Shown here in pieces: positions 41,895 through 51,020 of a stretch of 64,000 nucleotides of DNA; position 1 is the first letter of the stretch; the number at the start of each line of letters is the position of its first letter. The DNA is taken from the NCBI GenBank assembly GCA_963674935.2, contig CAXXWZ010000002.1:744001-808000 (forward strand), in the 5' to 3' direction. Origin of the DNA: GCA-2711565 sp963674935. GTDB lineage: Bacteria; Bacteroidota; Bacteroidia; Bacteroidales; GCA-2711565. A model generated the notes under the pieces. The model saw only the letters and a program-made list of their open reading frames with translations. It searched no databases and was not told the origin of the DNA. The translations under genes and the position numbers were made by a program.

Positions 41895-42539
41895 ATGAAA
41901 AAATTTGCAGGCATTTTTATCATTTTATCAGCCATTATTTTGAGCTCGTGTGGTGGAGAGAAGAAAACTTCTAATGAAAATACAGTTGTAGAAATTAGTA
42001 CTGATTATGGTGATATCACCTTAAAACTGTATGATGAAACTCCAAAGCATCGTGATAATTTCATTAAGCTGATACAGGAAAAGCATTTCAATGGCTCCAT
42101 TTTTCATCGGGTAATTAATGAGTTTATGATTCAGGGCGGAGGAAGCGTTGGCGATGCCGAAGATCCTGACTATACAGTGGATGCAGAAATTTTACCTCAG
42201 TTTTTTCATAAAAAAGGTGTATTGGCTGCGGCTCGTCAGGGCGACCAAGTAAACCCTGAACGCGCATCTTCAAGTTGTCAGTTTTACATCGTACAAGGCC
42301 ACAAATTTAGCGATAGCGATTTTGAAGCTGTTGAAGCCCGAACCGGAATGCCTGTTCCGGAGGAACACAAAGAGGTTTATCGTACCATCGGAGGAACTCC
42401 TCATTTAGACGGAGCTTATACGGTATTTGGTGAAGTTATTGAAGGGTTAGATGTGGTTGATAAAATTGCCGCAGTACAAACCGGACAAGGAGACCGACCG
42501 GTTAAAGAAATTAAAATGAAGATCAAGATTATTAAATAA
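41895..42539 (+). CDS. Cyclophilin-type peptidyl-prolyl isomerase, lipoprotein
   Basis: Lipoprotein signal MKKFAGIFIILSAIILSSC with the lipid-modified Cys at residue 19, so periplasmic and membrane-anchored. The cyclophilin domain (about 29-214) has DYGDITLKLYDETPKHRDNF, FNGSIFHRVINEFMIQGG (catalytic Arg in FHR) and PHLDGAYTVFGEVIEGLDVVDKI. An insert with GQFYIV-type SSCQFYIVQG is present. It probably assists folding of exported proteins. It lies between tdk and pheS with gaps of 109 and 47 bases. Confidence 0.93.
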   Translation: MKKFAGIFIILSAIILSSCGGEKKTSNENTVVEISTDYGDITLKLYDETPKHRDNFIKLIQEKHFNGSIFHRVINEFMIQGGGSVGDAEDPDYTVDAEILPQFFHKKGVLAAARQGDQVNPERASSSCQFYIVQGHKFSDSDFEAVEARTGMPVPEEHKEVYRTIGGTPHLDGAYTVFGEVIEGLDVVDKIAAVQTGQGDRPVKEIKMKIKIIK

Positions 42540-42586
42540 TTGAAAGGACAAGTTCCGCCAGAATTATTTAATTCAAAATATTACAG

Positions 42587-43609
42587 ATGAAGGATAAAAT
42601 AAAGCAATTGTTGGATGAAGTTTCTTCTTTTACAACCGAAAGCAAAGAAGAACTGGATCAGTTTAGAATTAAATACCTGAGTAAAAAAGGATTAATTCCT
42701 TCTTTGTTTGGAGATTTTAAAACGGTTGCTCCTGAACTTCGCAAGGAGATCGGACAGGAATTGAATGCTTTAAAAAACAAAGCTCAGGATAAACTTGTAC
42801 TGCTTACCGAAACGCTTGAAAATATTGGCACAGATGCAAGTAGTGATTTAGATTTAACATTGCCTGTAAATTTTGAAGAGTTGGGTGCTCGTCATCCCCT
42901 TTCAATTGTTAGGAATAAAATTATTGAGATTTTTGCACGATTAGGCTACACCGTTTCTGAAGGACCGGAGATAGAAGATGACTTTCATAATTTTTCCGCT
43001 TTGAATTTTCCACCCGAACATCCGGCACGAGATATGCAGGATACTTTCTTTATCGAGAAAGATCCCGATATTGCTTTACGTACCCATACTTCATCAGTGC
43101 AAGTGCGTGTGATGGAAAATCAGCAGCCACCAATTCGAACGATTTCGCCGGGTAGAGTTTTTAGAAATGAAGCCATTTCTGCTCGTGCACATTGCATCTT
43201 TCATCAGGTTGAAGGATTATACATTAACAAAAATGTTTCATTTGCCGATTTAAAGCAAACCCTGCTTTATTTTGCCCGTGAATTATTTGGCGAACATACC
43301 AAAATTCGTTTACGTCCTTCTTATTTCCCATTTACCGAGCCTTCTGCTGAAATGGATATCTCATGCAATATATGCGGAGGTAAGGGTTGTAATATTTGTA
43401 AATATTCAGGTTGGGTTGAAATTTTAGGCTGCGGTATGGTTGACCCTAATGTTTTAGAAAACTGCGGTATCGACAGTAGAGAATACACCGGTTTTGCATT
43501 TGGTATGGGTATCGAAAGAATAACCATGCTAAAATATCAAATCAATGATATACGATTGTTTTTTGAAAATGATAAGCGCTTTTTGAAACAGTTTGTTTCG
43601 TCACATTAA
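42587..43609 (+). CDS. pheS: Phenylalanyl-tRNA synthetase alpha subunit
   Basis: Class II synthetase subunit. The N-terminal coiled coil (residues 1-85) binds tRNA. Motif 2 is GRVFRNEAISARAHCIFHQVEGLYI (in outline, about 190-214), and motif 3 is GFAFGMGIERITMLKYQINDIR (about 303-324). Length 340 is usual. pheT is not adjacent, as in many Bacteroidota. A strong terminator follows the stop codon. Confidence 0.97.
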   Translation: MKDKIKQLLDEVSSFTTESKEELDQFRIKYLSKKGLIPSLFGDFKTVAPELRKEIGQELNALKNKAQDKLVLLTETLENIGTDASSDLDLTLPVNFEELGARHPLSIVRNKIIEIFARLGYTVSEGPEIEDDFHNFSALNFPPEHPARDMQDTFFIEKDPDIALRTHTSSVQVRVMENQQPPIRTISPGRVFRNEAISARAHCIFHQVEGLYINKNVSFADLKQTLLYFARELFGEHTKIRLRPSYFPFTEPSAEMDISCNICGGKGCNICKYSGWVEILGCGMVDPNVLENCGIDSREYTGFAFGMGIERITMLKYQINDIRLFFENDKRFLKQFVSSH

Positions 43610-43621
43610 AAATGTATTTTA

Positions 43622-43652
43622 GGGGTGACACCTTAAGGTGTCACTCCATTTT
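43622..43652 (+). terminator. Terminator of pheS
   Basis: GGGGTGACACCTT pairs with AAGGTGTCACTCC with no loop bases beyond the palindrome centre and one G-T pair (43622-43647), followed by ATTTTAT. Confidence 0.75.
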
Positions 43653-43721
43653 ATCGAATGGTGCATATTATTTCGATAATATCACATTGTGAAAGACTCA
43701 ATGCCCAATTCTTAGGTCCAA

Positions 43722-43750
43722 GTTGTGCGAAGTTTAAAACTTCGCATAAC
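43722..43750. repeat. Intergenic palindrome (GCGAAGTTT type)
   Basis: 14-bp arms GTTGTGCGAAGTTT / AAACTTCGCATAAC around one base, with one mismatched pair. It is the second of three palindromes between pheS and the convergent gene. A T-run for termination is lacking, so a REP-like repeat is more likely. Confidence 0.55.
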
Positions 43751-43801
43751 CGTGTTTCCAAATTTTTACAAAGAATGAAAATTGCGTTTGAAATTTATTT
43801 T

Positions 43802-43840
43802 GTAAACGCTACGAGGGTTCAAAACCCTCGTAGCGTTTAC
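43802..43840. repeat. Intergenic palindrome (AAACGCT family)
   Basis: 18-bp perfect stem beginning GTAAACGCTACGAGGGTT with a 3-base loop. Its core matches the palindrome at 6376-6406. It lies 15 bases from the 3' end of the IPExxxVDY gene and could also terminate it. Confidence 0.6.
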
Positions 43841-43854
43841 TATTTTAAGCAAAA

Positions 43855-44322
43855 TTATATCGTTTTCTTTTCATTTTTATTCTCAATAAACTGAAGCTCC
43901 AGTTCAGCTAATAACTGATGAATATTTTTCACTTTTGAGAGTTGAATTTCGTAAGCTGTAAGCAGATTTGGTATTGTTTTAATGCCTCTAATCAGTTCTC
44001 TTTTTCGCTCAGTGGAAATTTCATTTTGTATCAAAAGAAAAAAGTCAATTGATCCTAATGTTGGAATTAACTTTCCATTAGAATGGTGGTTGGTGATTAA
44101 GCAAAAATCATTTTTAGTGTCGGGGCAATTATAAAAATAAACGGAATAGTTTAAGTCATCTTTATCTGGGCCAGCCTGAGTAAAGTCATCAATTCTTTTC
44201 AAATGGATATTTAATTGTTTATTTATGAAAAAAGTGAGCCGATAATCTTTCAAATGGCATGAAATTCCTATCAAAGTATATTCTGAAGAAAAATCAATTT
44301 TTGAAGATAATTTTTTGGCCAT
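43855..44322 (-). CDS. IPExxxVDY-family protein
   Basis: 155-residue cytoplasmic protein of a Bacteroidota-restricted family named for its motif. The motif region here reads IPTLGSIDF (residues 86-94), with Glu, Val and Tyr replaced by Thr, Ile and Phe, followed by the conserved FLLIQN and by IRGIKTIPNLLTAYEIQLSKV. Its place next to rnc and fabF is the usual one for the family. Function is unknown. It is transcribed with, and 65 bases downstream of, rnc. Confidence 0.82.
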   Translation of the reverse strand: MAKKLSSKIDFSSEYTLIGISCHLKDYRLTFFINKQLNIHLKRIDDFTQAGPDKDDLNYSVYFYNCPDTKNDFCLITNHHSNGKLIPTLGSIDFFLLIQNEISTERKRELIRGIKTIPNLLTAYEIQLSKVKNIHQLLAELELQFIENKNEKKTI

Positions 44323-44387
44323 GATGAAATCCTTTGGCTATAAATATAAGAAAAAATCTAAGTAAAATTTTAAGCGGAAAAATTTGA

Positions 44388-45110
44388 TTAGCTTAATTGG
44401 AGTTTGGAAAACGCCTTTTCAGCTGCAATTTGTTCGGCTCCTTTAATTGAAAAATCCTGTCCACTTTCAACCACTTCACCTTCCACAAAAATCCTAACCA
44501 GAAATTGTTTTTTATAACCTTCGCCAATTTCTTCTATCACCTTAAAATCGACCGATTTTTTTTCTTTCTGACCCCATTCGACCAATCTGCTTTTATAATT
44601 CACAATTTGAATTTCTAATTCGTCTATATCGAGATGAATGTTGATGATTCGGTTAATGATAATTTTTCGTGCAAAGGTATAGCCTTTGTCCAAATACAAT
44701 GCCCCAATAAATGCTTCAAAAGCATCACCGTTCATCGATTTACAAATATTTTTTTTATCGTTGGCCGAATTTATCAATTTGTTTAATCCTAATTTATGAG
44801 ATAAATTATTTAATTGCGACCTACTCACAATTTTGGAACGCATTTCGGTTAAAAACCCTTCATCTTTATAAGGGAATTTTTTGAAAAGCAAATCTGCAAC
44901 TACGGCATCAAGAATCGCATCACCTAAATATTCAAGACGCTCGTTACTTTTTTTTATGCCATTTGAAAGTTCTTTGGCAACAGACTTATGTCGAAAAGCC
45001 AAACGATATAAAGAAATATTACGTGGATAATATCCAAAGATATTTTTTAAGCTGAGGAACAGCTTTTTGTCAGGCGAAAAATAGTTAACGATATACTTAT
45101 AAAAACTCAA
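44388..45110 (-). CDS. rnc: Ribonuclease III
   Basis: Endonuclease cutting double-stranded RNA, including rRNA precursors. Catalytic signature ERLEYLGDAILDAVVADLLF (about residues 59-78), second acidic block NGDAFEAFIGALYLDKG (about 126-142), and a C-terminal dsRNA-binding domain (about 165-240, GYKKQFLVRIFVEGEVV and GAEQIAAEKAFSKL). Complete at 240 residues. It starts 9 bases after fabF, in the order acpP-fabF-rnc found across many bacteria. Confidence 0.96.
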   Translation of the reverse strand: MSFYKYIVNYFSPDKKLFLSLKNIFGYYPRNISLYRLAFRHKSVAKELSNGIKKSNERLEYLGDAILDAVVADLLFKKFPYKDEGFLTEMRSKIVSRSQLNNLSHKLGLNKLINSANDKKNICKSMNGDAFEAFIGALYLDKGYTFARKIIINRIINIHLDIDELEIQIVNYKSRLVEWGQKEKKSVDFKVIEEIGEGYKKQFLVRIFVEGEVVESGQDFSIKGAEQIAAEKAFSKLQLS

Positions 45111-45119
45111 GATGAAAGA

Positions 45120-46373
45120 TTATCCAACAAATTTTTTGAAGATAACAGAAGCATTGTGTCCACCGAAACCAAAAGTATTACTTAGGGCAACGTTAATCAC
45201 TCTTTCTTGCGCTTTGTTAAAAGTGAAATTCAATTTACTATCAATTTCCGGATCGAGATTAAAGTGGTTAATTGTTGGAGGAACAATATCATTCTGAACA
45301 GTTAGAACGGATGCTAGTGCTTCCATTGCGCCTGCAGCTCCAAGTAGGTGACCAGTCATTGATTTTGTTGAGTTAATATTGATCTTATAGGCATGTTCTT
45401 TAAACAGGCTAACGATGGCTTTTGGCTCAGCAATATCTCCAACAGGGGTTGAAGTACCATGTGTATTAATGTGATCAATGTCTTCAAGGTTTAATTCTGC
45501 ATCATCAATTGCAGATTTCATGCAGAGTTGAGCTCCCAAACCTTCAGGGTGTGGTGCAGTCATGTGATGTGCATCAGCTGATAATCCGCCTCCTGCTACT
45601 TCTGCATAAATTTTTGCGCCACGTTTTTTTGCGTGTTCAAGTTCTTCGAATACCAAAGCGCATCCACCTTCACCTAAAATAAAACCATCACGGTCTTTGT
45701 CAAAGGGTCGGGAAGCAGTTTTTGGATCATCGTTACGAGTTGAAATTGCAGTTAAGGCATTAAATCCACCGACACCACCTTCTGTAATGGCTGCTTCAGA
45801 GCCTCCAGTTATAAAAGCATCAGCTTTTCCAAGACGAATGAGGTTGTATGCATCTACCAAAGCATTGGCTGATGAAGCACAAGCTGAAACAGTTGCATAA
45901 TTTGGTCCTCTGTAACCATGTCTTATCGAAATATGACCGGCTGCAATATCAGCAATCATTTTAGGAATAAAAAAAGGATTAAAACGAGGTGTTCCATCTC
46001 CTTTTGCAAAATCAAACATTTCTTTCTGAAATGTTGATATTCCACCAATACCTGAAGCCCAGATTACGCCAACACGATCTTTATCAATACGTTCATCATC
46101 CAGATTAGCATCTTCAACAGCTTTATCAGCAGCAATTAATCCAAATTGAGCGTAACGATCATGTTTTCTTAACTCTTTTCTATCGAAAAATTCACTTGCA
46201 TCAAAATCTTTAACTTCTGCCGCAATTTTTGTTTTGAATTTTTCTGTATCAAAATGAGTTATGAGTGAGGTACCACTAACTCCATTAACCAATGCTTCCC
46301 AAATTTTCGGGATTGTACTGCCTAATGGAGTTATTGCACCAAGGCCTGTAACAACTACACGCTTTAATTCCAT
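45120..46373 (-). CDS. fabF: 3-oxoacyl-ACP synthase II
   Basis: Condensing enzyme of fatty acid elongation. Active-site Cys in SACASSANAL (about residue 164), His in NTHGTSTPVGD and His in MTGHLLGAAG. GFGGHNASVIF closes the fold. Length 417 is standard. Five bases separate it from acpP, its substrate carrier, and rnc follows. Confidence 0.97.
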   Translation of the reverse strand: MELKRVVVTGLGAITPLGSTIPKIWEALVNGVSGTSLITHFDTEKFKTKIAAEVKDFDASEFFDRKELRKHDRYAQFGLIAADKAVEDANLDDERIDKDRVGVIWASGIGGISTFQKEMFDFAKGDGTPRFNPFFIPKMIADIAAGHISIRHGYRGPNYATVSACASSANALVDAYNLIRLGKADAFITGGSEAAITEGGVGGFNALTAISTRNDDPKTASRPFDKDRDGFILGEGGCALVFEELEHAKKRGAKIYAEVAGGGLSADAHHMTAPHPEGLGAQLCMKSAIDDAELNLEDIDHINTHGTSTPVGDIAEPKAIVSLFKEHAYKININSTKSMTGHLLGAAGAMEALASVLTVQNDIVPPTINHFNLDPEIDSKLNFTFNKAQERVINVALSNTFGFGGHNASVIFKKFVG

Positions 46374-46378
46374 TTAGT

Positions 46379-46615
46379 TTATTTTACGTTTTCTTCGATG
46401 TAAGTAATAGCATCACCCACGGTACCAATCTTTTCAGCTTGGTCATCTGGAATAGCCATGTTGAATTCTTTTTCGAATTCCATGATTAATTCAACAGTAT
46501 CAAGTGAATCAGCTCCAAGATCATTTGTGAAGCTTGCTTCTGGAGTTACTTCACTCTCGTCAACTCCTAATTTATCAACGATAATTGCTATTACTTTTGA
46601 TTTAGTATCAGACAT
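46379..46615 (-). CDS. acpP: Acyl carrier protein
   Basis: 78-residue acidic carrier. The phosphopantetheine-attachment Ser lies in GADSLDTVEL (about residue 38). It heads the acpP-fabF-rnc unit. The upstream minus strand has TTTCTTTGC (46651-46643), one mismatch from the -7 consensus. Confidence 0.97.
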   Translation of the reverse strand: MSDTKSKVIAIIVDKLGVDESEVTPEASFTNDLGADSLDTVELIMEFEKEFNMAIPDDQAEKIGTVGDAITYIEENVK

Positions 46616-46785
46616 ATCTTTATTATTTTGGTTAAACAGTGTGCAAAGAAATAAAATCTATCATTTAAAAGCAAAGAAAAACTAACATATTTAACATTAC
46701 ATTTTCATAATGAGCGGATTAATAAATAATTGCACATTAAACCAATTTTATACTTGAGCTTACTGTTTTTGATTAAATAAAACTA

Positions 46786-46793
46786 TAAATTTG
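46786..46793 (+). promoter_or_regulatory. -7 promoter element of purN
   Basis: TAAATTTG, 32 bases before the ATG at 46826. Confidence 0.45.
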
Positions 46794-46825
46794 AAGTTTT
46801 ATTGTCAATCAACCCAAGTCTTTTT

Positions 46826-47392
46826 ATGAAAAATATTGCCATTTTTGCTTCAGGTAGTGGTTCAAATGCCCAAAATATTTCAACGTATTTTTTAGATAAA
46901 GAGCAGGTTACGGTTGCTCTAATTCTTACAAATAGCAAAAGTGCATTTGTTATTGAGCGTGCAAGGAAATTGAATATTCCTGTAGTCGTTTTTAACAGAA
47001 ATGATTTTTATTTAACTGATAATGTGCTCAATAAGTTAGTGTCATTTAATATAGATTTAATTGTATTAGCAGGCTTTTTGTGGCTAATTCCTGATAATTT
47101 ATTAAAAGCCTTTCCCAATAAAATAATAAATATCCATCCAGCCTTACTTCCTAAATATGGAGGCAAGGGCATGTTTGGAATGAAAGTACATGAAGCGGTG
47201 AAAAAAGCTGGTGAATTGGAAAGCGGAATTACCATACATTTTGTTAGCGATAAATATGATGAAGGTGAAATAATTTTTCAAAAAACTGTAATAATTGAGC
47301 CTGATGATACTCCTAATAGTATTGCAAATAAAATTCACACATTGGAGTACGCACATTTTCCAAAAGTGATCGAACAGCTGCTTGATCGGTAA
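46826..47392 (+). CDS. purN: Phosphoribosylglycinamide formyltransferase
   Basis: Third step of purine synthesis, formylating GAR with 10-formyl-THF. MKNIAIFASGSGSNAQNI is the GAR-binding N-terminus. LAGFLWLIPDNLLKAFPNKIINIHPALLPKYGGKG holds the folate-site and catalytic Asn/His, and DEGEIIFQ the catalytic Asp. I choose the ATG at 46826 over the in-frame TTG at 46802, because the protein family starts exactly here. 189 residues, full length, probably monocistronic. Confidence 0.95.
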   Translation: MKNIAIFASGSGSNAQNISTYFLDKEQVTVALILTNSKSAFVIERARKLNIPVVVFNRNDFYLTDNVLNKLVSFNIDLIVLAGFLWLIPDNLLKAFPNKIINIHPALLPKYGGKGMFGMKVHEAVKKAGELESGITIHFVSDKYDEGEIIFQKTVIIEPDDTPNSIANKIHTLEYAHFPKVIEQLLDR

Positions 47393-47449
47393 TCCTTTCA
47401 GGATATGTGCTCTCTTTTAAGTTGAGCTAATAAAACTAAAAACTTAAAT

Positions 47450-48871
47450 ATGAAAACAAAAGTTTTGTTGTTTATGCTGGCAATAGGATTGTCAGCAAAT
47501 TTAATAGGTCAGAGTAATTTTGAACAGAAAGAAATTATAGGCAGTTGGCTTGGTAAATTAAAAGTTCAAAATGTTGAACTCAGGTTAATTTTCAATCTTT
47601 CAGAAAATGAAAATGGAGTACTAAAAGCGACGATGGATAGCCCGGATCAGGGAGCAAAGGGAATTCCGATGGGTGAGGTTAGCTTTGATACCGGGGAATT
47701 AAAAATTGATGCCCCATCCATCTTAGGATATTATTTGGGTGTGATGATTTTAAGGGATAGCATGACAGGAACCTGGAACCAAAATGGTCAGTCTTTCGAT
47801 TTATCTTTAAAAAAACAAAAAGAGGAGTTTTCTATGAAAAGGCCTCAAGAACCGAATGCTCCTTTTCCTTATTTGATTGAAGATGTTAAATTTATAAATG
47901 AAAAGGCTGGCCATACTTTAGCCGGAACCTTAACAATTCCAAAAGCTGAGGGTCAATATCCAGCGGTTATATTAATCAGCGGTTCGGGTGCACAAAACAG
48001 AAATGAAGAGGTTTTTGGACACAAACCATTTATGGTTATTGCCGATTATTTGACCAGAAATGGAATTGCTGTTTTACGATATGATGATCAAGGCGTGGAT
48101 GAATCGGGAGGTAGCCAATTGAATACAACTTCACTCGATTACTCATACGATGCAGAGGCGGCTTTAAAATTTTTACAAAGCGACAATAGAATTGAAACAA
48201 ATGCAATTGGATTCGCCGGCCATAGCGAAGGCGGTTTAATTGCACCAATTGTTGCTGCCCGAAATAATGCTGTTGGGTTTTTTATTTCACTAGCCGGACC
48301 AGCTATTGTAGGGTCTGAATTGCTTATGTTACAAACAAAAGCACTTGCGACAATTACTGGTACTGATGTAGAAGAAATAAATCAAAGTCAAAAAATAAAT
48401 GCAGCCATATTTGATATTATAATTAATGAAGGGGATAATGAAAAGGTTTTCCAGAAAGCATCAGACTATTTTAAAAAATCCCTAGAAAGTGAAGGTAAAG
48501 ATTCGAATGAAATAGAACAGGAACTTAGTGTTTTTAAGAAAAGTTTTCCCGCTGTGGCTTATACCTGGATGCGATATTTTTTAAAAACTAATCCGGCAGA
48601 GTTCCTAGAAAAAATGACTTGTCCAATTCTTGTGTTAAATGGAGATAAGGATTTACAGGTTCTATCTGGTGAAAACCTGAAAGCCTATGAACGGATTTTT
48701 AAGAAATCAGGATTAGAAGATTATCAATTAATTGAAATGAAAAATCATAATCACCTTTTTCAACATTGCCAAACAGGACTCCCTTTAGAATATGGAAATA
48801 TTGAAGAAACATTTTCACTCGAAGCCCTTGAATTGTTGCAAGATTGGATCAAGGTAAGATTTGCTAGATAA
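47450..48871 (+). CDS. Secreted alpha/beta hydrolase with N-terminal domain
   Basis: Signal peptide at residues 1-20 (LLFMLAIGLSANLIGQ). Residues 25-135 form a beta-rich N-terminal domain seen in a Bacteroidota group of periplasmic esterases (IIGSWLGKLKVQNVELRLIF). The hydrolase domain (about 140-473) carries GSGAQNR (oxyanion region), the nucleophile elbow GHSEGGLIAP, an Asp in LNGDKDLQV and a His in KNHNHLFQH. Peptidase or esterase activity on small substrates is likely; the substrate is unknown. Confidence 0.88.
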   Translation: MKTKVLLFMLAIGLSANLIGQSNFEQKEIIGSWLGKLKVQNVELRLIFNLSENENGVLKATMDSPDQGAKGIPMGEVSFDTGELKIDAPSILGYYLGVMILRDSMTGTWNQNGQSFDLSLKKQKEEFSMKRPQEPNAPFPYLIEDVKFINEKAGHTLAGTLTIPKAEGQYPAVILISGSGAQNRNEEVFGHKPFMVIADYLTRNGIAVLRYDDQGVDESGGSQLNTTSLDYSYDAEAALKFLQSDNRIETNAIGFAGHSEGGLIAPIVAARNNAVGFFISLAGPAIVGSELLMLQTKALATITGTDVEEINQSQKINAAIFDIIINEGDNEKVFQKASDYFKKSLESEGKDSNEIEQELSVFKKSFPAVAYTWMRYFLKTNPAEFLEKMTCPILVLNGDKDLQVLSGENLKAYERIFKKSGLEDYQLIEMKNHNHLFQHCQTGLPLEYGNIEETFSLEALELLQDWIKVRFAR

Positions 48872-49012
48872 GGGATGACTAATTGTCGAATAGTCAATTT
48901 ATTAATTGATATTTATTCCTAACAAATTACTACTGAATGTCCATTGAATGACCACTCAATGTAGGTGGTGATAAAGTGTTTATGGACTTGGAATATTAGG
49001 AAAAATTCCGTC

Positions 49013-49558
49013 TTAGTAACGATTAAACGAACTTATTTCGTCAAGTGGTTTTCTGGTTTTAGTTCTAAGTTTATAATCTTCTGGTGCATAGCCAACACTT
49101 ATTAATAAAGACAAATCTTTTTCTTTCGGAATGTTTAATAATTGCTTTATTTCTTTTTCGTTATACCAACCAATCATACAGGTTCCTAATCCTTCTTCAT
49201 GCGCCTGAAGACAAAAATGTTCTGCGGCAATTCCCAAGTCTATTAATTTCCAACTGCGTTTTTTTATCCTTCCTCCAATGCGATTAACAATGGGTGGTTT
49301 TTCCAAAATGATGGCAATTATAACTGGTGCGTCAATAACGAATTTGTTAAAACTAACAAGTGTTGAATAGGTTTCTTTGGCGATTTTATTTTTTAATTCA
49401 GGTTCATCAATCACAATAAATTTCCAGGGCTGCGAATTTGATGCAGATTGTGCAAGCCTTGCTGCCTCCAAACATCTTAAAATTTTTTCTTGCTCAACAG
49501 GTTTATCGGTATATTTTCGAACACTTTGCCGTTGTTTTATTAATTCTAAAAAGTTCAT
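49013..49558 (-). CDS. Nitroreductase-family oxidoreductase
   Basis: FMN-dependent reductase of 181 residues. RQSVRKYTDKPVEQEKILRCLEAARLAQSASNSQPWKFIVI (in outline) is the FMN phosphate-binding N-terminus, AAEHFCLQAHEEGLGTCMIGWY the second FMN block, and LISVGYAPE the C-terminal one. Cytoplasmic, probably dimeric. The substrate cannot be assigned. It lies 27 bases downstream of pgi. Confidence 0.9.
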   Translation of the reverse strand: MNFLELIKQRQSVRKYTDKPVEQEKILRCLEAARLAQSASNSQPWKFIVIDEPELKNKIAKETYSTLVSFNKFVIDAPVIIAIILEKPPIVNRIGGRIKKRSWKLIDLGIAAEHFCLQAHEEGLGTCMIGWYNEKEIKQLLNIPKEKDLSLLISVGYAPEDYKLRTKTRKPLDEISSFNRY

Positions 49559-49585
49559 CTTAAAAAGTAATTAGCATAGTATGAA

Positions 49586-50923
49586 TTAAATTCTTTTTTT
49601 AATTTCTTCGGTTTCTTTTTCAAACCCTGGTTTTCCGAGTAAAGCAAACATATTTGATTTATAAGCTTCCACTCCAGGCTGGTCAAACGGGTTTACTTTT
49701 AATAAATAACCACTTAATGCACAAGCAAATTCAAAAAAGTAAACCATTTGTCCAAGAACAAATTCAGAAATTTCCGGAATTTGAATTTGTATATTAGGCA
49801 CTTTCCCGTCAACATGTGCAAGGGTAGTTCCTTGTTCAGCCTTGTGGTTGACTTCTGATATTCGCTTGCCACTGATATAATTTAGTTTATCTAAATCTGC
49901 TTTTGTTGATGGGATCGTTAGTTTTTGATTGCTGTTTTCAACAGAAATTACAGTCTCAAATATATTTCTTATGCCATCCTGAATGTATTGTCCCATCGAA
50001 TGTAAATCGGTAGTAAAACCAACACCTGCAGGAAATATGCCTTTATTTTCTTTGCCTTCACTTTCGCCATATAGTTGCTTCCACCATTCGGTAAAATAAT
50101 ATAATCTCGGTTCATAATTCACCATAATTTCATTGGTAAAACCCTGATGGTATAATATATTTCTCACCACCGCATATTGTGTGGCCGGATTATCTTCAAA
50201 TGCAAAGCTCTCCGATAATAGTTGTGCTTTCATTTTTTTTGCGCCTTTAATAAATGCTTTTATGTCGTAGCCTGCAGCAGCAATAGGAAGCAATCCAACA
50301 GGGGTTAGTACCGAATAGCGACCCCCAACATCATCCGGAATATTGTAAGTTTTATAGCCTTCTTTTGTAGCCAATTCTTTGAGCGCACCCCGATTACTAT
50401 CAGTAATGGCAAAAATTCTTTTTACAGCCTCTTCGTGTCCGTATTTATTTTCAAGATGTTCATTTAATAATCTAAAAGCAATGGCAGGTTCGGTAGTCGT
50501 ACCTGATTTTGAAATCACAACCAATGAATAGCTTTTATCATCAAGTATTTTTAACAGATCATGTAAATAATCTTCGCTCAAATTTTGTCCGGCGTATAAT
50601 ACCAACGGAGTTTTTCTGCTTGAATCTAATAGAGCAAAATGATTGCTTAAAGCATCGATGATTGCTCGTGCACCTAAATAAGATCCACCGATGCCAATAA
50701 CTATAAAAATTTCTGATGTTGATTTAATTTTTTTAGCATCAGATAAAAGGTCATCAATTAATTCATTACTGATATTATCCGGTAGGTTAATCCAGCCCAG
50801 AAATTCGTTTCCTTTACCAGTTTTTGATATTAACTCTTTGTAAGCAGTTTCAATCTCACCGGCATAAGCGTTTAAACTTTCTTGATTGATGGTGTTCAGA
50901 ACATTTTTTAATTCAATTTTCAT
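49586..50923 (-). CDS. pgi: Glucose-6-phosphate isomerase
   Basis: Glycolytic interconversion of glucose- and fructose-6-phosphate. IGIGGSYLGARAIIDAL (about 78-94) and VVISKSGTTTEPAIAFR (about 134-150) are the phosphate-binding SIS blocks. The catalytic Glu lies in GESEGKENKGIFPAGVGFTTDLHSMGQYIQDG (in outline) and a Lys near the C-terminus in QPGVEAYKSNMFALLGKPG. 445 residues, the short bacterial form. It has its own -7 box and lies downstream of a candidate sRNA. Confidence 0.96.
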   Translation of the reverse strand: MKIELKNVLNTINQESLNAYAGEIETAYKELISKTGKGNEFLGWINLPDNISNELIDDLLSDAKKIKSTSEIFIVIGIGGSYLGARAIIDALSNHFALLDSSRKTPLVLYAGQNLSEDYLHDLLKILDDKSYSLVVISKSGTTTEPAIAFRLLNEHLENKYGHEEAVKRIFAITDSNRGALKELATKEGYKTYNIPDDVGGRYSVLTPVGLLPIAAAGYDIKAFIKGAKKMKAQLLSESFAFEDNPATQYAVVRNILYHQGFTNEIMVNYEPRLYYFTEWWKQLYGESEGKENKGIFPAGVGFTTDLHSMGQYIQDGIRNIFETVISVENSNQKLTIPSTKADLDKLNYISGKRISEVNHKAEQGTTLAHVDGKVPNIQIQIPEISEFVLGQMVYFFEFACALSGYLLKVNPFDQPGVEAYKSNMFALLGKPGFEKETEEIKKRI

Positions 50924-50944
50924 AGTTTTTGAGCTTAGTTTTTA

Positions 50945-50952
50945 CAAATGTA
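50945..50952 (-). promoter_or_regulatory. -7 promoter element of pgi
   Basis: Minus strand TACATTTG, 22 bases before the pgi start codon and downstream of the sRNA terminator, so pgi does not depend on read-through. Confidence 0.5.
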
Positions 50953-50990
50953 AGGATAAAGTTTGCAGATGCTAAAATGAAAATGGCATA

Positions 50991-51020
50991 AAAAAAACAG
51001 CCCAATAAATGAGCTGTTTT
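50991..51020 (-). terminator. Terminator of the candidate sRNA
   Basis: AAAACAGC (50994-51001) / GCTGTTTT (51013-51020) with an 11-base loop; on the minus strand it ends in a run of seven T. Confidence 0.75.

Noticed and set aside
43658..43894. 78-codon plus-strand ORF between pheS and the IPExxxVDY gene
   Set aside because: It runs through two palindromic repeats and overlaps the real minus-strand gene; no family resemblance.
48930..48975. Short GAATGTCCA-like direct repeats between the hydrolase and nitroreductase genes
   Set aside because: Two to three degenerate copies of about 9 bases; a similar AATGTCCACTAAATG near 60868 is too short to call a repeat family.
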